Of a DNA stretch of 64,000 bases, positions 41,690 to 53,429 are shown one piece after another. Made by a program: the position numbers and the translations under genes. The notes under the pieces were generated by a model that was given only the letters and a program-made list of their open reading frames with translations, did not search any database and had not been told where the DNA came from. The stretch is from NCBI GenBank assembly GCA_949825065.1, contig OX463864.1, forward strand, positions 10,219,787 to 10,283,786. The letters are read 5' to 3'. Origin of the DNA: Odontocerum albicorne (Eukaryota > Arthropoda > Insecta > Trichoptera > Odontoceridae). Position 1 is the stretch's first letter. Every line of letters begins with the position of its first letter.

Positions 41690-41950
41690 TAATTGGGGAG
41701 GAACGTGAATTAAGGAGTACTGTTACTCCGAGATGGTTTGGTCATTAAGAACGAAGGAATGCAAAAAGAATAATAAAGCAAATATTTAGATCAAATGTGA
41801 ATGAAAGGCGACATAGAGAAATACTGAGGAAATATAAAAAAGCACGCTAAGATGGGTTGGACATGTAGAACGGATCAGAATAATAAAGATTAACAAAAAA
41901 TATATGTTGTACAAATGTGAATGGAAGAATCAACAATTCAGATGTTGAAG
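41690..41950 (+). repeat. LINE L fragment, rearranged
   Basis: Two partial passages of the RWFGH-x-ER-NE-x-R-x-TK-Q-Y block (GAGATGGTTTGGTCATTAAG and AAGATGGGTTGGACATGTAG), so part is duplicated. Frames broken. Confidence 0.5.
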
Positions 41951-42119
41951 GGTACCATCAGAACTGTCATTATTATATTTCCATGTGCGATATAATTTTA
42001 TTTAATTATTTTTTTACATTTCATATATCATAGGCTAAACCCAATTACATAAAATAAGAAAAAAGATATTAAAAGTCTAAATATAACATAATGACAAAAG
42101 CATCAATGTTGTTCAAGCT

Positions 42120-42575
42120 TCCCTATGGAGTGTTTTTTTACGTCGTCGTTTACTGTCCATGCAGTGAGACTCTGGAATCAGTTACAAACCAATATAAGAC
42201 TCGCTCCGTCCTTGGCATGATTTAAGAAGCGACTGAAAAAACTCTTAATTTGTATTCAGTAATATAACGTGTTTCATTCCTGATTTTATTTCTTATCTTT
42301 TCCTCTCCACCATCCCTTCTTTTTCCTTTGATTGATGATATCTCACTTTATATGAAAAATAACGTTCGGGTGATTGTCCGTCTTTGTGGGTTTGCGGGCA
42401 TATTGGTCACGTATGTGTTCATGGATTACGTGGGGATGGATAGTCATTTGAATGATTTATGCGACCATCTAACTTGCTTCATTTAATTTTGTCTGGTTGG
42501 TTGGAAGAAATTGCCGCCTGGCAATAAGTCCGCCAGATTATATTTGCAATAAAAGTGTTCAATAAATAAAGTGAC
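42120..42575 (+). mobile_element. LINE B copy 2, 3' end
   Basis: RT C-terminus FTVHAVRLWNQLQTNIRLAP, then SLA, a TGA, and FKKRLKKLLICIQ with stop at about 42264. Then the roughly 300-base UTR and tail TTTGCAATAAAAGTGTTCAA. The best LINE B coding end in the window. 5'-truncated. Confidence 0.75.
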
Positions 42576-42639
42576 TCAGTTATACCTACAGCGTTTATAA
42601 AGGAATTGAATCATCGATTAGGGAGGATTCATAATTTAA

Positions 42640-42935
42640 AGCATGTATTGAGTGAGATTAAAAGAGATCACTTCAATGGTTTGGGCATGTAGAACGAAAT
42701 GAAAAAAGAAAGACTGACAAAATAAATACAAATGTTAGTAAAAGGCTTGTGAGAGGAAGACCAAGAAAATATGATGGGATCAATTAAATGATATTTTGTG
42801 AGAAAAAAACCTAAAAAGTCAGAGAATTCGTAGGAGTTGTATAGATATAGAGGAGGGTAAGGATGTGTGTCGAAATAGTTGGTGCTCTGTCTTTTTTGCC
42901 TACCCCGACAGGGAGATGGAGGGATGGTATATATG
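42640..42935 (+). repeat. LINE L 3' end fragment
   Basis: LQWFGHVERNEKRKTDKI-like, VRGRPRKYDGIN and the VSK-like end, then GCCTACCCCGACAGGGAGAT and GGATGGTATATATGC. Confidence 0.65.
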
Positions 42936-42999
42936 CATACAATTAATATACCACAATTCAACCATCTCAATTTGCTTTAACCTTTCCCTTCCTGTGCTA

Positions 43000-43530
43000 A
43001 AAAATCCGCCCGTTCCGTTGCTGTGTATTCAATACACATGTAAAAATTAGCGATTTAAAATCAGAAAAATAAGAATATTCATACCCAATTACTTAAATTA
43101 ATTAAATTTGAAGTCAAAAGTGATAATAATTGAAATTTTATTGCTGAAAACATGAAAAAAACATCGGCCGACGTTCACAAAACGGGCAAAAAGACCACAT
43201 CAGATGAATGCGCTAAAGCGACTGAGACCTGAGACCGGCTAACACTGTGTATGTTATACCTCGAAGGAAGAAACAACTGCGAACTGAGATTCTATTTATT
43301 GCGTTTCCATGTTCCGAAGTAGAGTGAGAGTGAAACGTGTATAGCGTCGCTTCCTCACCCATAGCGGTTTTTAGAATGAATATACCTACGTCACACACTG
43401 GCACACGTTTGATTGTATTGGTGAATTTATTCCCGATTTTTACAAAATATCTCTGATGTAGCCGATAAGTGCTAATTATTATAATTATTATTTTTTCATT
43501 AAATGCGTAAATGTATAATTTTTTATATTT
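43000..43530. other. Uncharacterised, no gene recognised
   Basis: Bases 43150-43400 are somewhat GC-richer (CATCGGCCGACGTTCACAAA) but no motif or repeat partner was found in the window. Confidence 0.35.
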
Positions 43531-43531
43531 C

Positions 43532-43712
43532 ACCTGGCGAGTTAATTGCCATGTGGCAATCTCTTCCAACCAACCAGAAAGATGTTTTTAAAGGGCCCTA
43601 AGAGAAAATCAGACTGAAATTCCATTTAAAAAAATCTGGATTCCAGCGGGTATCGAACCCGCAACCTCCGGATCGGCAGACAAGCGTCTTACCACCAGGC
43701 CACGGAGGTCGA
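43532..43712 (-). mobile_element. SINE C copy 8, well preserved
   Basis: Inverted: CACCTGGCGAGTTAATTGCC, hairpin ATTGCC-ATGT-GGCAAT, GGGCCCTAAGAGAAAATCAG, B box CGGGTATCGAACCCGCAACC, and head CCACCAGGCCACGGAGGTC. One of the best copies for a consensus. Confidence 0.9.
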
Positions 43713-44264
43713 ATACCTAAAATCTGAACCCAGTATTTATTATATTTATAGAGATATTAAAGTTTTTAAAAGCAATGTGTACTCGTTACACATCACAGGG
43801 AAGGAATGGTTAATATCTTTATTTTTTTTACCTTTCAATGAATACCTGTATAACAAAGCAAAAATATAAAACTTAAGACTTTGATTTTTTTAAACTCCAA
43901 ACAGATTTATCATCCATACTACGCGCTAATTGTACAAAATGGCACAAAGTTCATAATTCCTTAATGTTATTTATATAGCCACTCTGAATTCGACTCCACA
44001 AGAAACCAACCGACTCCATAAAAAAAAAACTCTTGACTCCGACTATAAAACCCTGCTATTAGCAAACAACGGTACGATTACCTCAACATACGTTGATAAC
44101 TTTCGTTATTCAGCCAGCCATCATATTATTTTTACAATTATTGTATAATAAAGGAAAAATATAAGACTTAAGTCATCGATTTTTTTAACTCTAACTCGTA
44201 TTACATATTGTACATATATTGCTAACCATATGCTATAATAAATTACATGGTGTAAATACTTAAA

Positions 44265-44760
44265 TAACGTATTCTGTGATGATAATCTAAACTTGAAACT
44301 TCGACAACGGTTAGTCAAATGCTACGTTTGGTCAGTGTTATTGCATGGAGTGGAATCATGGATCCTCAAAGTTGGTAGTATGAACCGACTGGAAGCATTC
44401 GAAATGTGGATGCACCGAAGAATGCAAAGGATACCCTGGACGGATATGGTCAGCAACACGAGGGTTCTTCAAAGAGCCAAAGTTGATAGAGAGTTGCTGA
44501 TTAATATTAAAATACGAAAGGTGTCCTATTTAGGTCATGTACTTAGAGGAGCAAAGTACAAATTACTGCACCTGATCATCCAAGGCAATATAGAAGGCTG
44601 AAGGGGTGTTGGCAGGAGGCAAATCTCCTGGCTACGCAATATACGTGATACAAGGGGCGTTGGAGATCTTTTTCGAGTTGCCGGGGACAAAGATGTCTAC
44701 TTTCAGGTGATATTCAACGTTGGGGGGGACCTGACATGACGACACTGGGAAGAAGAAAAA
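44265..44760 (+). pseudogene. RTE-like LINE RT C-terminus (family Q), copy 2
   Basis: Frame 44293-44601: KLRQRLVKCYVWSVLLHGVE, MHRRMQRIPWTDMVSNTRVL, KIRKVSYLGHVLRGAKYKLL, GNIEG then a stop in place of the R codon. It continues as pseudocoding to a GAAGAAGAAAAA tail at 44750. Same family as copy 1 without flanking R repeats. Confidence 0.75.
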
Positions 44761-44895
44761 TATTTAAATGTAGATTTTTCGCTAATACGAGTATGTCTAC
44801 GGGAATTTCTCATCATATTACACGCTATTTGTACTAAATAGTACCATAGTTCATATTGTAGACAATATATGAATTTTAAATTTAATTTAAAACTT

Positions 44896-44965
44896 TTCGA
44901 AATTCGATTCCAAATTCAATTTTTTTTACAATTTAAAAAAATTGAATTTGGAATCGAATTTCGAA
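44896..44965. repeat. Perfect 31-bp inverted repeat
   Basis: Arms 44896-44926 (starting TTCGAAATTCGATTCCAAAT) and 44935-44965 are exact inverses separated by TACAATTT. AT-rich. Origin unknown. Confidence 0.95.
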
Positions 44966-45140
44966 TAGCATCTCCCTACTCCATTTTGATTCCGTCTACA
45001 AAATATCAACTAACTCCACGATTCCGACTTGACTACTCTGCTATTATAACAAACAATGATGCGATCATCTCAACGTGCATTAATATCGTTCCTTATTTAG
45101 TCAGTCATCATATTTTCTTTTCAATTATTGTACGTGTATA

Positions 45141-45990
45141 AAAAAAGCAATTTTTTTTTGACAGGTTGCTTCTTTTGCTTATTTCCATAGGTGGTGGGCA
45201 CTTAATAAAAAAAACGCAAAGTTCATTACCATGCGCGTGCGCGTTACGTCAGCCGACATCGTTATTATTTTGACAATGACCGACTTTTATGGCGCACGAG
45301 GTCGTGTCCCCATTTCGCCAAAAAACAAATGAGAGCGCAAATTTTTGTGTCAGTCGGCGTCTGTAAACCAAAACCATTAAACGCGTTCGGTAAACCGCAG
45401 TTTACTCTGCTTTATAAGTCGAAAAAGTATCAAAACGTATACTGGTTTTGATTTGACAGTTGAACGCCATTTTGGTCCTTAATAACTTTTAAGAGTAACG
45501 ATATATTTTCGTTGATTAAATTTTTAACTATTATATCAGATGGAATAATAAGGAAGGCAATTCATTGCGTTCTGAATTCGTTAATCTTACATTTTTATCC
45601 TTGGAATATCGATTTATTTTTATATTTTAAAAAACTCTATGCATACAAGTCTCTAGGTCTACAAGATGTTAAATATTTATCAAATGATTACACACTTGCA
45701 CAAGGAAAGAAAAAAAATGGTTGACAGTGATCCTTAACCTTTTTCTTGACACATTTTTAAAATTAATTGTTTAAAATTAATTGTTGAATGGACGTTATCA
45801 CAAAGGCTGTATTTTTTTACTATATGGAAAATTCAATGTGTTAAATTTCTCAAAAATAATGGATAAGTCGATTAGATTATATTCCAGGGGTGGGCATACA
45901 TGAGGTCTGGTCACTCTTCCATCCAGGGGTGGGCACTCTTCTATCTATTTTTCAGCTTTGACGTCACATTCTTCGTCCTTTCAGTACTTA
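45141..45990. other. Uncharacterised; GC-richer island at 45200-45450
   Basis: 45200-45450 includes GCGCGTGCGCGTTACGTCAG and CACGAGGTCGTGTCCCC, unlike the flanks, with no frame or partner. CAGGGGTGGGCA occurs twice (45892 and 45924), a hAT-type terminal sequence, but no opposite end was seen. Confidence 0.35.
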
Positions 45991-46221
45991 CAGTACCCGG
46001 CAGTAAGTAATACACATCGGGTTTAAGAAAGAGACTGTCGGCCATAATCGGCTAACTTCGGCTTTGTAGAGCGTCGTCTCTGTCGCACGATGCGCTAACA
46101 GTCTCGCGACGGAACACGTGTATGAATTACAGAGACAACACTCTACAAAGCCGAAGTTAGCTGATTATGGCCAACAGTCTCTTTCTTAAGCTCGATGTGT
46201 ATTACTTACTGCTGGGTACTG
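45991..46221. mobile_element. Foldback MITE G copy 7
   Basis: CAGTACCCGGCAGTAAGTAA and the inverse end; TA precedes the left end. Both arms are nearly complete (CGGCCATAATCGGCTAACTT and GTAGAGCGTCGTCTCTGTC); the centre is GCACGATGCGCTAACAGTCT. Confidence 0.8.
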
Positions 46222-46427
46222 CACATTCCAGTTCATACGTTTAAGGGTTTATCATGTAGTCTTATATGCTATAGAATAAATCTTGGAAAGGTCTTCTTTA
46301 ATTTGTAGCAGGATATCCAAAATTGGTGGCTTAAATGTGGGTTATAATATAATATGTTTTAAAACGTTATTTTGTACAGCTCCCCAATGGCTATTAATAT
46401 TTTTTTGTTGTTATTGCCCATACTTAA

Positions 46428-46745
46428 ATACACTTACCATCACGCCAATACCCAGCTGGATTAGGTAGAGAGGACAGATCACCTGACTTTTCTATCTCAA
46501 CACTCACATATTACGCTTATTCCACATCCATATACGTTCTCATCCAGCTCTACGATTTCTCTTATTTCTCACGTTTAATTCTTTCAAAATACCATTCACT
46601 TGATCCAACTATACTTGTCTTGGTCTTCCTCTTCTACGTCTTCCACTCGTGTTATATTTGTTTTTTTTTACCCTTTCTTTATTCATTCGTTCCACCTACC
46701 CAAATCATCTCAGAGTGCTCTTCTTCATCTTAGTCAAAACATCAG
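46428..46745 (-). repeat. LINE L fragment
   Basis: TTACCATCACGCCAATACCC, GACTTTTCTATCTCAACACT, ATTCACTTGATCCAACTATA, CAAATCATCTCAGAGTGCTC: the L 3' third, inverted. Confidence 0.65.
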
Positions 46746-46749
46746 AATG

Positions 46750-47460
46750 AAGTCTTTTTCAACATATGCCCTTCTACAGTTTTGTTATCGCGACTCAAGT
46801 TTTGAAATCTGAGCGTTCAGTTTTATTTTTTTAAGCAAACTTCAAAAAAAGGGCAGGAACTCTTGATTTTCCATAAAAACAGACGAAAAAAAGAAAGAAA
46901 ACTCAAATCATGACAGTAAAAACGTTGTTTTTAGCAATTTACTAACTAAATGTTAAGAAAATTATGGAATTCGTTCATTAAAAAATGTGATTTTATATTA
47001 TATAAGTATTTTTCGAATATAGACAATGCGAGTTTAAACATCAACAGGTGTCAGATTACTCGATTACCTACACATGCGATGAGATGATAATACAAAACGG
47101 GATGCTGTAGCCTTAAAAGTAAATGATGATTAAAAGAAGAAACAGCGAATAAAATAAACACAAAACTAGAAAAAATTAATGATGATTTTTTTTACAAAAT
47201 AATACATGAGTGTTATAAAAGGTACGTATACGAGTAGTATAAAAGGCGTGAGAAGTTTGGGAAGACTTTACGTCAGGACAGTATGCATGACAAGGTATAT
47301 GAACGTGTCAGAAGCGAAAGATGCATGCTAGGATAAAATAAAGTGGATATCTGTTCTCTCGGCATTACTCAATATAGACATAGCATCATGATAATGTTGA
47401 TAATAAATTAATGATTTGCTTTGCATTACGATTAGCATTTACACTTAACACTTTGAATCC
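46750..47460. other. Uncharacterised, no gene recognised
   Basis: AT-rich; contains a TACGAGTA at 47229. No repeat partner found. Confidence 0.35.
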
Positions 47461-47620
47461 CGATCCCGTGTTTTAACGTTATAAACTAGATTTACGTTGT
47501 ATCTCGATTCCGTGTTTTGACGTTATAAACTAGATTTACGTTGAATCCCGGTCCCGTGTTTTAACGTTATAAACTAGATTTACGTTGTATCTCGATCTCG
47601 TGTTTTCACGTGATCGATAC
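47461..47620. repeat. 44-bp tandem repeat, about 3.5 units
   Basis: Units of CGATCCCGTGTTTTAACGTT plus ATAAACTAGATTTACGTTGTATCT, starting near 47461, 47505, 47549 and a partial at 47593. Third unit reads GAATCCCGGTCCC. Confidence 0.9.
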
Positions 47621-48203
47621 TTGTTCTGAAAAAGATCATATAACCGGAATCTAGCAAATATTTTTATATATAATTCGACCTTATAATGATTGTCTCCCGA
47701 TTTCTAGCATGGACATTAGTGAAAATATATATGAATTGATTTATGGTGGAGATTTTGAAGTCGCAACATCAACGTGCAGAGATGTGCCTGATCTTAAAGA
47801 TTTTGCCACGTCCACGATTTACTCCGATGCATCAAAGTTAAATATTTTTATATCAAGATGGACAATGTACCGAAATCAGAAAATTCATTCCGCGTGCGAG
47901 TAATGATGCTCTTAATAACTCAGTTCATGGCATCGACAACAGATACATTAAATATAAGCTTGTCAATGAACGAAGGGATTCCTCCAAATTCACATAACTC
48001 TCAAAACTTTTTGTTAAAAATCAGATAAGTATTCATAATTCACGTGTCCTAGATAAAAAGATCTTGCATAAAGATCGTATACACTTCTCCTCCTACAGCT
48101 CTAGCGGTTGACCTCTATTTTTTTGTTTCTGACTCACAAGTACCTTTTTAGTGGGTGACTTTCACTATTTGCACGCTACAGTCATCCCAATCATGATCTA
48201 AAG

Positions 48204-49759
48204 CACTGCTTCCCAAAGTGGGTGATACTGCCCCCCGGTTGAACGATTCAAGGGTGCGATAGTAGTCACGGGTGCAGTTGGAGGCGTTGAATAAAAATAA
48301 GGGGGCGGTGGAAAGATAAACGAAGAAGGTAAGACATTTTTGAAAAACAGTTTGTACATGCTTCATCTATTGTATAACATGAGATCATGTGGTAACGATT
48401 ACTTTATTTTCCAAATAAACACACAAAATGTATGTTATAACCTATTAGTGGTCAAGTCCGCCGACAGGTCTGACAAAAATAGAGCCGAACATTATTAACC
48501 CTTCGGCGGGCGCATCTAATCTGTGAGATGATGTACCAAGTTTTTTTTTGTGCCAATGGGTGAGGTTTACCGACAAAGAGGTGAGGCGTATAGTAGCTTC
48601 CTGACTCCCTACCCCTCATACAAGGGTATCTTTGTTATTTCTTTAGTGCACCGTTGGTCTCCGTGACGAACGTTTTAATCTGCTGGATGAGTTGCACTCG
48701 ATTACGTAAGTATATTTGGTTTCCGAAATTTCAATTTTTTTCTCAATATTTCTTTTTATATGCCTGCAATAGTTCGTATATCTATGTTCTAGCCCCTAAT
48801 TCAATGATATTGATCATTATTTACTATATGAATACAAACATGCACGCATGGTATGTGAAAATTGTTATAAGAATGTTTTCTAAAATGTTCAGCGTGAGCC
48901 TGATCAGGAATTACTTTCTAATCATATTTTGTTTTTGTGAAGACGTTTTATGATCACAAATGAATTTGAATTTTAAATTCTAAATAATGTTTGAAAAAGT
49001 GCTAGCATAGTGTTCTCTAATGTTAAGTTATTGCTTTTATTTTCGTCACATGAACACCTACCGTATAAAGATTTGACAGTTAATTCCACATACTCTTTAT
49101 AGTTCTAAATGTTTTTTAATAACCTATTGTGAGTATTAAATGACTGAAAAAAATTGTGATGTTAGTTGAATTGCATTAGTTGTGTTGATAAGCTGCCAAC
49201 AAAAGACTGAGAATATAGAAAACTAGTTATCTCTTATTTTAAGAAAAACCATATGAAATAATTTTGAATTTTGTTATTGAAAAGTGCAAAGAAATGTATA
49301 AATGTTATATAATCATGTTTAAGTGAAGAGTTCACTTTAATAAGTTTTCCCTTAAGCCTAAGCAGTAATTTAATTTTTAATCTCACAGATGAGTTGCACC
49401 TGAACGTGTTAGGATTTGTATTGGGCCCGACCGAGGGTTAAATTGATAGCAACGCACCAGATTCATTCTTCTCATTTGGATTTCTTTTAAATGTTATTTT
49501 TTATTTTATTTTAATGTTATCCTTCGTTATCTAAATTCATTGTGTGTAATGCAAATGTTACTAAGGTTGATTTTAAAAATAGTGTTATAATTTCGAGCTT
49601 GAACGTGTCTTATTTATAACATCTTTCTTTACTATGTTGTAGGACATTGGTAGAGACATAGATATATAAAAGAATGCAAATTGATCGGGTATGTATGTTT
49701 CCACAGGGGCGCTTAGTATTTTTTTTAAAGGGGCGGTAAGCACAACAGTTTTGGAAACG
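48204..49759. mobile_element. hAT-like element, decayed, carrying a nested piggyBac-like element
   Basis: The left terminus CACTGCTTCCCAAAGTGGGT and right terminus ending AACAGTTTTGGAAACG are imperfect inverses; the subterminal ACTGCCCCCC and GGGGCGGTAAG also match. Flanking 8-mers ATCTAAAG (48196-48203) and ATTTAAAG (49760-49767) differ at one base, a probable 8-bp TSD. Without the nested element it is about 610 bases with no transposase frame. Confidence 0.7.
48499..49437. mobile_element. piggyBac-like non-autonomous element
   Basis: Both sides have TTAA (48495-48498 and 49438-49441). Ends are CCCTTCGGCGGGCGCATC and the inverse of CCCTCGGTCGGGCCC. TTAA target and CCCT/C start are the piggyBac signature. 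ATGAGTTGCACTCGATTACG at about 48687 and GATGAGTTGCACCTGAACG at about 49389 repeat near the two ends. 939 bases, no transposase frame recognised. Confidence 0.75.
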
Positions 49760-49802
49760 ATTTAAAGCATTATTCTTTGTTCCGCAACGAAAGTTTTTCT
49801 TA

Positions 49803-49905
49803 TAATTACATATCATCATGCCGTGTCCCTTTCGAGGTAGGCAGAAATAACAGATCTCAAAAAATATATTGTATATAAATTCACAACATTCGCCTCCTCC
49901 ACATT
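49803..49905 (-). repeat. LINE L extreme 3' end, inverted
   Basis: TACATATCATCATGCCGTGT, CTTTCGAGGTAGGCAGAAAT, TTCGCCTCCTCCACATTCAC. Confidence 0.55.
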
Positions 49906-49998
49906 CACATTCATTCGAGGGGAGTATCACAGGGTTCAAACTGGCAACCTGCCACACAAAAGTCCAGTGCGTTGTCGCACGGCCATGCACCTCATAAA
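49905..49998 (-). mobile_element. SINE E fragment
   Basis: Plus strand ATTCGAGGGGAGTATCACAG, GGGTTCAAACTGGCAACC and GTCGCACGGCCATGCACCTC: inverted B-box and A-box regions of SINE E. The 3' body is missing, replaced by the LINE L end. Confidence 0.55.
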
Positions 49999-50304
49999 TT
50001 AATTGTAAATATTGTATAAAGACATGAATTTTTTTTATTAACTAAGCATAATGCCCGTTTTAAGACAGTCAAATAATTCTGAATGTTAAGTATCATCTAG
50101 GGTTTTTTTTTCAAATAATACAGTCTTTCAAATTGAGCGGTTTTTTTAATTCTTGGATAAAACACAGATGGGGTCGCGAACTTGCCTGGGTCTTGTGACA
50201 TTTGAGAAGTGTAATGTATTAAATTTATAAAAAATGGAGTCGTATACAATACAATAAAAAGTTTAAATTGTTGAATTATTTTATATATTGTAATCTCCGG
50301 AAAC

Positions 50305-50575
50305 AGTGATGTTAATTGGCCACCAAGATCATGTGATCTAACACCGTTGGACTATTTTCTCTGGGGTTAAGTGAAAAGCCAGGTCTATAAAAATGACCCC
50401 CGATCAATTCCTGAGCTGAAGGACGAAATTATTCGCGTTATTGGTGAGTTAGAACCGCAATTATGCCAAAATATCATCGAAAATTTTAACAAAATAGTGG
50501 ACATCTGTGGAGCTGCAAGAAGTGGACATTTGGCGGATATTGTTTTTTTTTGTTTAATTTTCCCGATAACATATT
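50305..50575 (+). pseudogene. Tc1/mariner-superfamily transposase C-terminus
   Basis: Plus strand NWPPRSCDLTPLDYFLWG, a stop, then SQVYKNDPRSIPELKDEIIR and ENFNKIVDICGAARSGHLAD. DLTPLDYFLWG contains the third catalytic Asp (LD); CD replaces the usual PD before LTP. Everything upstream of the third Asp is missing. Confidence 0.8.
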
Positions 50576-50859
50576 ATTTATGAGAAAACTATAGATTCCT
50601 TTTGCCCCGATTCCCTCAAATCACGCATTGGACACCGTTTTCATTGATTATGTAAATTTAAAAAATATAAAATATTTGGTTAAACGAATAAGTTACCTTC
50701 ATGTTCTAACTTTTAACTATTGAGGTCGGGAAACCTTGATCAGCTTTTTCTAGGTTAACCTGTCTTGCTTGAATATTTTTTTAATGTTATATTAAAATCT
50801 AATATTTTTTGTAATGGTTATACAAACATGTGAAAGGAAAAGTAAATGCGACGTATGGG

Positions 50860-51245
50860 TGAAAAATGGAAGATTCCAGCAAGTCGAAGAATTCTGCCAT
50901 TTGGATGGTATATTCTGAAATGATATTCTGAAAAGTTGACAGGAATATCGAATGGCGTGTTGCGTTGCGAAACAAAGTCAATGGGGCACTAAAACATATA
51001 TACTCGAACCGGACAGTATCAAAGTCTGCTAAGATGACATTCTACAGTAGTATTTGGGTGCCAACTTTGATATATGGGAGTGAAACGTGTTCGAGGAAAG
51101 AGACAGAGGAGTCGAATAAATGTTATAAAGATGTGTACATTTAGAAGAATACATGGAGTAACAGTGTATGATAGAATACGTAATGAAGTGATTAGAGAGT
51201 AATGTAAACTCAAGACTGATGTGTTGAGAAAGGTTCTAAGGTTCA
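50860..51245 (+). repeat. LINE L fragment reaching into the RT domain
   Basis: Plus strand: RNIEWRVALRNKVNGALKHI, SKSAKMTFYSSIWVPTLIYG, SETCSRKETEES, RRIHGVTVYDRIRNEVIRE. It extends further 5' than other L copies. Frameshifted at least twice. Confidence 0.65.
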
Positions 51246-51814
51246 AATACAAACATTTTGAAGACGTTGTTCCAACTGTTCCTCCGTAATATACAATAAA
51301 CAGAATATTCTTAGAGTTAAAAGGATGAACACTGTTTTGGCCAAAGACATCATATTTTTTTAGCAATTAGTATGTATAACGCGTTACTGGATGAGCCGGA
51401 TCACTATGTTAAATGCACACTGAAGACATTACTGTTTTTAAGGGCATTGCTGAATTTTCTAAGGGCATTGCAAAAAAATGTTCTTGCTCATTGAGAAATA
51501 AATAACGGCGGTGATCTTATTTTCATTTTGTCCATGGACTGCTGTGTTAAAATGCAGCATTTTTAGTATTTGTACAGCAAATAACCAATTTAAGATTAGT
51601 AATTGTTTATGGTACCTTGTAAATTATGTTTATTTTAAGGTTTGTTCCTTGAACTATAAAAGTGCCAATCTCACCTATATCTAAATAGTGTTTGTTTTGT
51701 ATTATTTACAGTGATAGCATTTAATTGATACATGTGATAACCTGGTTGACTTCAAACATGAATTCCTAGTTAGTCAGTCAACAGGTCTACGATATCTGAG
51801 CATAGCATTGTACC
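51246..51814. other. Uncharacterised, no gene recognised
   Basis: Contains a short duplication (GGGCATTGCTGAATTTTCTA / GGGCATTGCAAAAAAATG). Nothing coding recognised. Confidence 0.35.
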
Positions 51815-52350
51815 GAATTCAATAAAGGCAAAGAGGAAGGAAAACAATTTAGGCAGTCGATCGGAACATGGTTGTTATTGCGACAGGAGTTTAAGCACTT
51901 TGGCTTGCAAGAGGAATACCTTGTGGAAAAGGTTTGTGTGAGCTCTTGAGTGTGGAGTTTTACGTTTGTGTTTTTATATATTTTTGTTTTTATTTTTATA
52001 ATTATGTGCGGTATCTTGTTGGATGAATGTTTTTGGTCTGTATGGAGTGATGAAGTGTGAGGAATTTGATTTCGCGTGATTTATCCATATGTAATTGAGT
52101 GTCACGGTTAGTCAGGTTGATGAGAATATGCAACGGGATTTTATAAAATCAAAAATCGGAAAGAAGTATTGATTTATTTTTTCATGCTACATGTCCTCAG
52201 TAAGATACAGGCAAAAACCTAGTTTACTGGGGACACGACAAATGAAAAGTAACAAACCCAGATCCATTAAAATTGTGTGTGCAAATTAAATTACCTGTTG
52301 TTTTTTCGCAAATTATGTATATTTCTTGTCATGTGTGAAATAAATAAATT
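51815..52350 (+). repeat. Repeat family A, longest uninterrupted copy
   Basis: Starts near ACCGAATTCAATAAAGGCAA and passes GGCAGTCGATCGGAACATGG, GGCTTGCAAGAGGAATACCT, ATGAAGTGTGAGGAATTTGA, GCAACGGGATTTTATAAAAT and CCTCAGTAAGATACAGGCAA, ending TTTCTTGTCATGTGTGAAAT and AAATAAATT. About 530 bases with a polyA-signal-like tail; best template for a consensus. No coding frame. Confidence 0.8.
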
Positions 52351-53425
52351 AATCATGATGGTTGAAGGGAAATCTGTTATTTTAAGGTAAGTCTCTAAAT
52401 TTCTGCTATGTTATTATTGTATTGTATTTTTTTCTTGTCAAGTAAAATTAAAAAATAAATAAAATCAGAACTTGCATATACCTCAATAGACTCCAAGTAG
52501 GGGTGCTAGATGCCACACGAATATGCCTGCGATGGGGTTTGTTGAACGAAAGAAACATTGTACGTGATAGTGGGGATATACAGGACTCACAGTATACGTT
52601 TGTCCTAACATCGGGATCGCGAGCGCTGGGCAGGACATGATTAATACGAAAGATAGAGCGACATATGTTACCTCCTACTGAAAACACGTGGCATATTTGA
52701 TCATTAATGACCCATACACGGAAATGAATGAATGATACATTGAATGAATTTAAAACATTCAAAAATATTAATTGTACGAAATATATCATCATATCTAGCG
52801 AGTATTTGTCTAATCTTTCAACGACAAGTGCTTATTGTTTCGCAACACATTACTACATTAGAAATAACAACGGCCATTTCCAGGAACCAAACGAAAATAT
52901 GTAATATTTTTCGTATTATCGCCTATTTCGCAATTTAATCTGATATCAAATGAAACGTCGATTGACAAAGTTTATCATTAATTAAATCGTTTTCGTGCTA
53001 ATTTCCTTTTTCTCGGAAAAATAAAACATTCCATCCGCATAAATTATGCGTACCTATGAATTGCGCGTTAGATTTAAATAAGATTATATTATATTGTATG
53101 ATAAAAATAACCTAGAATCGACAGCATTGAGTAAATATTACGAGAGACACGGTAACAAAATGGCGGAGACAGGTTTTCTCATCCATAAATGGTTTCGCTA
53201 CTTTCACGGCCAATGGCGCGGGATAAAACTATTATTTAAAAATGGTACTTACTTACTTATATCAGTGATTCTCAATTGTTTTTCAGAAACGGCAACACCT
53301 GTAATTAAAATTATCCATTTTCAGTGTTTTTTTTATGGGAAATTAAAGAAATACGATTTACATGAATAAGTTAGAACGAGAATTTAAAATAAGTGAGATT
53401 AGTACAACAATATTTATTAAAATCC
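52351..53425. other. Uncharacterised, no gene recognised
   Basis: 52450-52700 is nearer 45 percent GC by eye, and its minus-strand 114-codon frame shows no domain I recognise; it could hide a decayed element. The rest is AT-rich. Confidence 0.35.
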
Positions 53426-53429
53426 AATG

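Larger units (their letters stand above)
43920..45140. repeat. Two degenerate copies of an unnamed repeat around RT remnant Q2
   Basis: 43960-44190 and 44820-45140 share AACAACGGTACGATTACCTC/AACAATGATGCGATCATCTC, CTCAACATACGTTGATA/CTCAACGTGCATTAATA and CAGCCATCATATTATTTTT-like blocks. The AACAATGATGCGAT block also opens units of the 38.6-40.4 kb satellite, so these may be outliers of it. Confidence 0.4.

Noticed and set aside
45885..45940. hAT element starting CAGGGGTGGGCA
   Set aside because: Two copies of this end lie 32 bases apart in the same orientation with no inverted partner found.
47709..47903. 64-residue frame MDISENIYELIYGGDFEVAT...
   Set aside because: No domain, no repeat partner and no splice context; could be chance.
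48654..48953. 99-residue hydrophobic frame as a membrane protein
   Set aside because: It lies in the AT-rich interior of the piggyBac-like element without motif; hydrophobic residues follow from T-rich codons.
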